The position numbers were made by a program, and so were the translations under genes. Below are positions 62,644 to 64,000 of a stretch of 64,000 nt of DNA, one piece after another (positions within the stretch are counted from its first letter, which is position 1; each line of letters starts with the position of its first letter). Where the stretch lies: assembly GCF_011764425.1 (NCBI RefSeq), contig NZ_BLPF01000001.1:2595001-2659000 (forward strand), in the 5' to 3' direction. Source of the stretch: Phytohabitans houttuyneae (GTDB lineage Bacteria; Actinomycetota; Actinomycetes; Mycobacteriales; Micromonosporaceae). The notes under the pieces were generated by a model. It was given only the letters and a program-made list of their open reading frames with translations. It made no database searches and was not told the origin of the DNA.

Positions 62644-63715
62644 GGCTGCCAATCGTCGCTGAGCCGAGCACGATGTCGCCGGCGGGGTCCGGCCGGTACG
62701 CGACGAGCGCCTGCCCGGCCGCCACACCGCGGGCCGGGCGGCGCAGGGCGGCGAGCATGCGGCCGCCGGTCAGCTCGACGGTGGCCGGCACGACCTCGCC
62801 GTGCGCGCGCAGCTGGACCTCGCACTCGATCGGGCCCTCCGGCGGCGGGCCACCGGTCCACACCGGACGGTCGGCGGTGACGTCCGAGACGTCGAGCATC
62901 TCGGCCGAGCCGACGGTCACGGTGTTGGTGACCGGCGTGATCGACAGCACGTAGCGGGGACGACCGTCCGGCGCCGGCTCGCGGAGGGCGAGGCCGCGGC
63001 GCTGCCCCACGGTGTACGCGTACGCCCCTGAGTGCGCACCGAGCACCGCGCCCGTCCGCGCGTCGACGATGTCGCCGGGCGCCTCGCCCAGCCGCTCGGC
63101 CAGGAAACGGCGGGTGTCTCCGTCGGCGATGAAGCAGATGTCGTGCGAGTCCGGCTTTTCCGCCACGGCCAGCCCGCGCTCGGCCGCCTCGACGCGCACC
63201 TGCGCCTTTGTCGTGTCGCCGAGCGGAAACATCGAGCGGTCGAGCTGGTCGCGGCGGAGCACGGCCAGCACGTAGGACTGGTCTTTGGCCAGGTCGACGC
63301 TGCGGCGCAGGAGACCGTCCGCACCGAGGCGCGCGTGGTGGCCGGTCACCACGGCGTCAAAACCGAGGGCCACCGCCCGATCCAGCACCGCGGCAAACTT
63401 GATCTTTTCGTTGCAGCGCAGGCAGGGATTGGGGGTACGGCCCGCCGCGTACTCCGCGACGAAATCATCGACCACGTCTTCGTGGAAGCGGTCGGCCATG
63501 TCCCACACGTAGAACGGGATGCCGATCACGTCGGCGGCACGGCGGGCGTCCCGGGCGTCTTCGAGCGTGCAGCACCCGCGGGCCCCCGAACGGTAGGTCT
63601 GCGGGTTGCGCGCCAGCGCCAAATGGACGCCGGTGACGTCGTGACCGGCGTCGGCCGCCCGTGCGGCCGCCACCGCCGAGTCGACCCCGCCGGACATCGC
63701 GGCCAGGACTCTCAC
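62636..63715 (-). CDS. mnmA: tRNA-specific 2-thiouridylase
   Basis: 359 aa. P-loop [13 protein letters not shown] at residues 5-17 adenylates U34 of tRNA; catalytic Cys in [14 protein letters not shown] and partner Cys in DSHDICFI perform the sulfur transfer. It makes the s2U34 wobble modification of Lys, Glu and Gln tRNAs. First of two genes; the metE-like gene overlaps its end. Confidence 0.95.
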   Translation of the reverse strand: MRVLAAMSGGVDSAVAAARAADAGHDVTGVHLALARNPQTYRSGARGCCTLEDARDARRAADVIGIPFYVWDMADRFHEDVVDDFVAEYAAGRTPNPCLRCNEKIKFAAVLDRAVALGFDAVVTGHHARLGADGLLRRSVDLAKDQSYVLAVLRRDQLDRSMFPLGDTTKAQVRVEAAERGLAVAEKPDSHDICFIADGDTRRFLAERLGEAPGDIVDARTGAVLGAHSGAYAYTVGQRRGLALREPAPDGRPRYVLSITPVTNTVTVGSAEMLDVSDVTADRPVWTGGPPPEGPIECEVQLRAHGEVVPATVELTGGRMLAALRRPARGVAAGQALVAYRPDPAGDIVLGSATIGSRD

Positions 63716-63803
63716 CCGACAACCGTAACCGGCAGCGCCAGCCGGCTCGGCTCCGCCTCACTCCGGCGGTGACCGGCATGGCGGCTGCGCGGCCTGGCGA
63801 GGC

Positions 63804-64000
63804 TCACTCGCGGCCCGTCGCGCCGTCTTCGTCCACGAAGTCGAGGAAGGCCCTGGCGAGGGCGGAGGGTCGCCCGCCCGGGCGGTGACCGATGCGCAGC
63901 GTGCGCGGCACGCGGGGGTTGAGCGGGATCGGCACCACCCCGGCCGGGTCGCCGTCGAGCATGAGCGAGGGCAGGAGCGCCACGCCCATGCCGGCTCGGA
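63804..64000 (-). CDS. LysR-family regulator, C-terminal fragment cut by the window edge
   Basis: 65 visible residues: RAGMGVALLPSLMLDGDPAGVVPIPLNPRVPRTLRIGHRPGGRPSALARAFLDFV. VxxGxGVALLP and the final substrate-domain strand and helix are typical of LysR effector domains. The DNA-binding half is outside the window. Confidence 0.7.
   Translation of the reverse strand, partial: RAGMGVALLPSLMLDGDPAGVVPIPLNPRVPRTLRIGHRPGGRPSALARAFLDFVDEDGATGRE

Overview
The window is a high-GC chromosomal segment from an actinomycete, most likely of the family Micromonosporaceae. The evidence is GC-rich third codon positions throughout, many GTG starts, an actinobacterial branched-chain amino acid and serine gene order, GatCAB, and many GGDEF/EAL proteins with multi-span N-termini. 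The genus cannot be fixed from sequence alone. No tRNA, rRNA, CRISPR array, insertion sequence or prophage was seen.

Layout. 1-4.6 kb: partial acetyltransferase, EEP-family hydrolase, citramalate synthase (cimA) behind a leader-peptide attenuator, PRC-barrel protein, tyrosine phosphatase, one small unknown protein. 4.6-5.6 kb: repeat island. 5.6-20.8 kb: branched-chain amino acid and serine biosynthesis (ilvE, leuB, serA, ilvC, ilvN, ilvB, ilvD), interleaved with an ApbE-like flavin transferase, mannosyl-3-phosphoglycerate synthase and a c-di-GMP turnover protein. 20.9-30.8 kb: a beta-mannan utilisation locus (secreted GH5 mannanase, ROK sugar kinase, GH2 beta-mannosidase, two ABC permeases, sugar-binding lipoprotein) with a divergent LacI regulator and a candidate operator. 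30.8-32.2 kb: glyA behind a ZTP (pfl) riboswitch. 32.2-45.2 kb: DinB-like protein, second GGDEF-EAL protein, a BNR-repeat/MoaD pair, PH-domain protein, hydroxyacid dehydrogenase, a GT39-type plus GT2-GtrA glycosyltransferase pair, a sugar dehydrogenase lipoprotein and a metallophosphoesterase. 46.1-49.4 kb: gatCAB. 49.6-54.4 kb: a four-gene operon built round pgsB and pgsC homologues of poly-gamma-glutamate synthase, with a tandem sensor/HAMP membrane protein in front and an NlpC/P60 lipoprotein behind, but no pgsA. 55.7-64 kb: third GGDEF-EAL protein, ligA, a TrpB2-like synthase with an in-frame TAG, a MetE-like methionine synthase, mnmA, and a partial LysR regulator.

Three points deserve attention. 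(1) The pgsBC operon looks like an actinobacterial polyglutamate capsule or polymer system without the usual PgsA/CapA subunit. (2) Repeat islands sit only between convergent gene pairs. A roughly 57-bp element occurs seven times in or next to them, always with the same end facing the stop codon of the upstream gene; other tandem and hairpin repeats lie around it. (3) Five genes (cimA, gatA, the GT39 enzyme, the MalG-type permease, the HAMP protein) carry seven apparent one-base deletions, all in C or G runs. Because gatA is normally essential, uncorrected homopolymer errors are the likeliest cause, and those genes are annotated here as single, probably intact genes.
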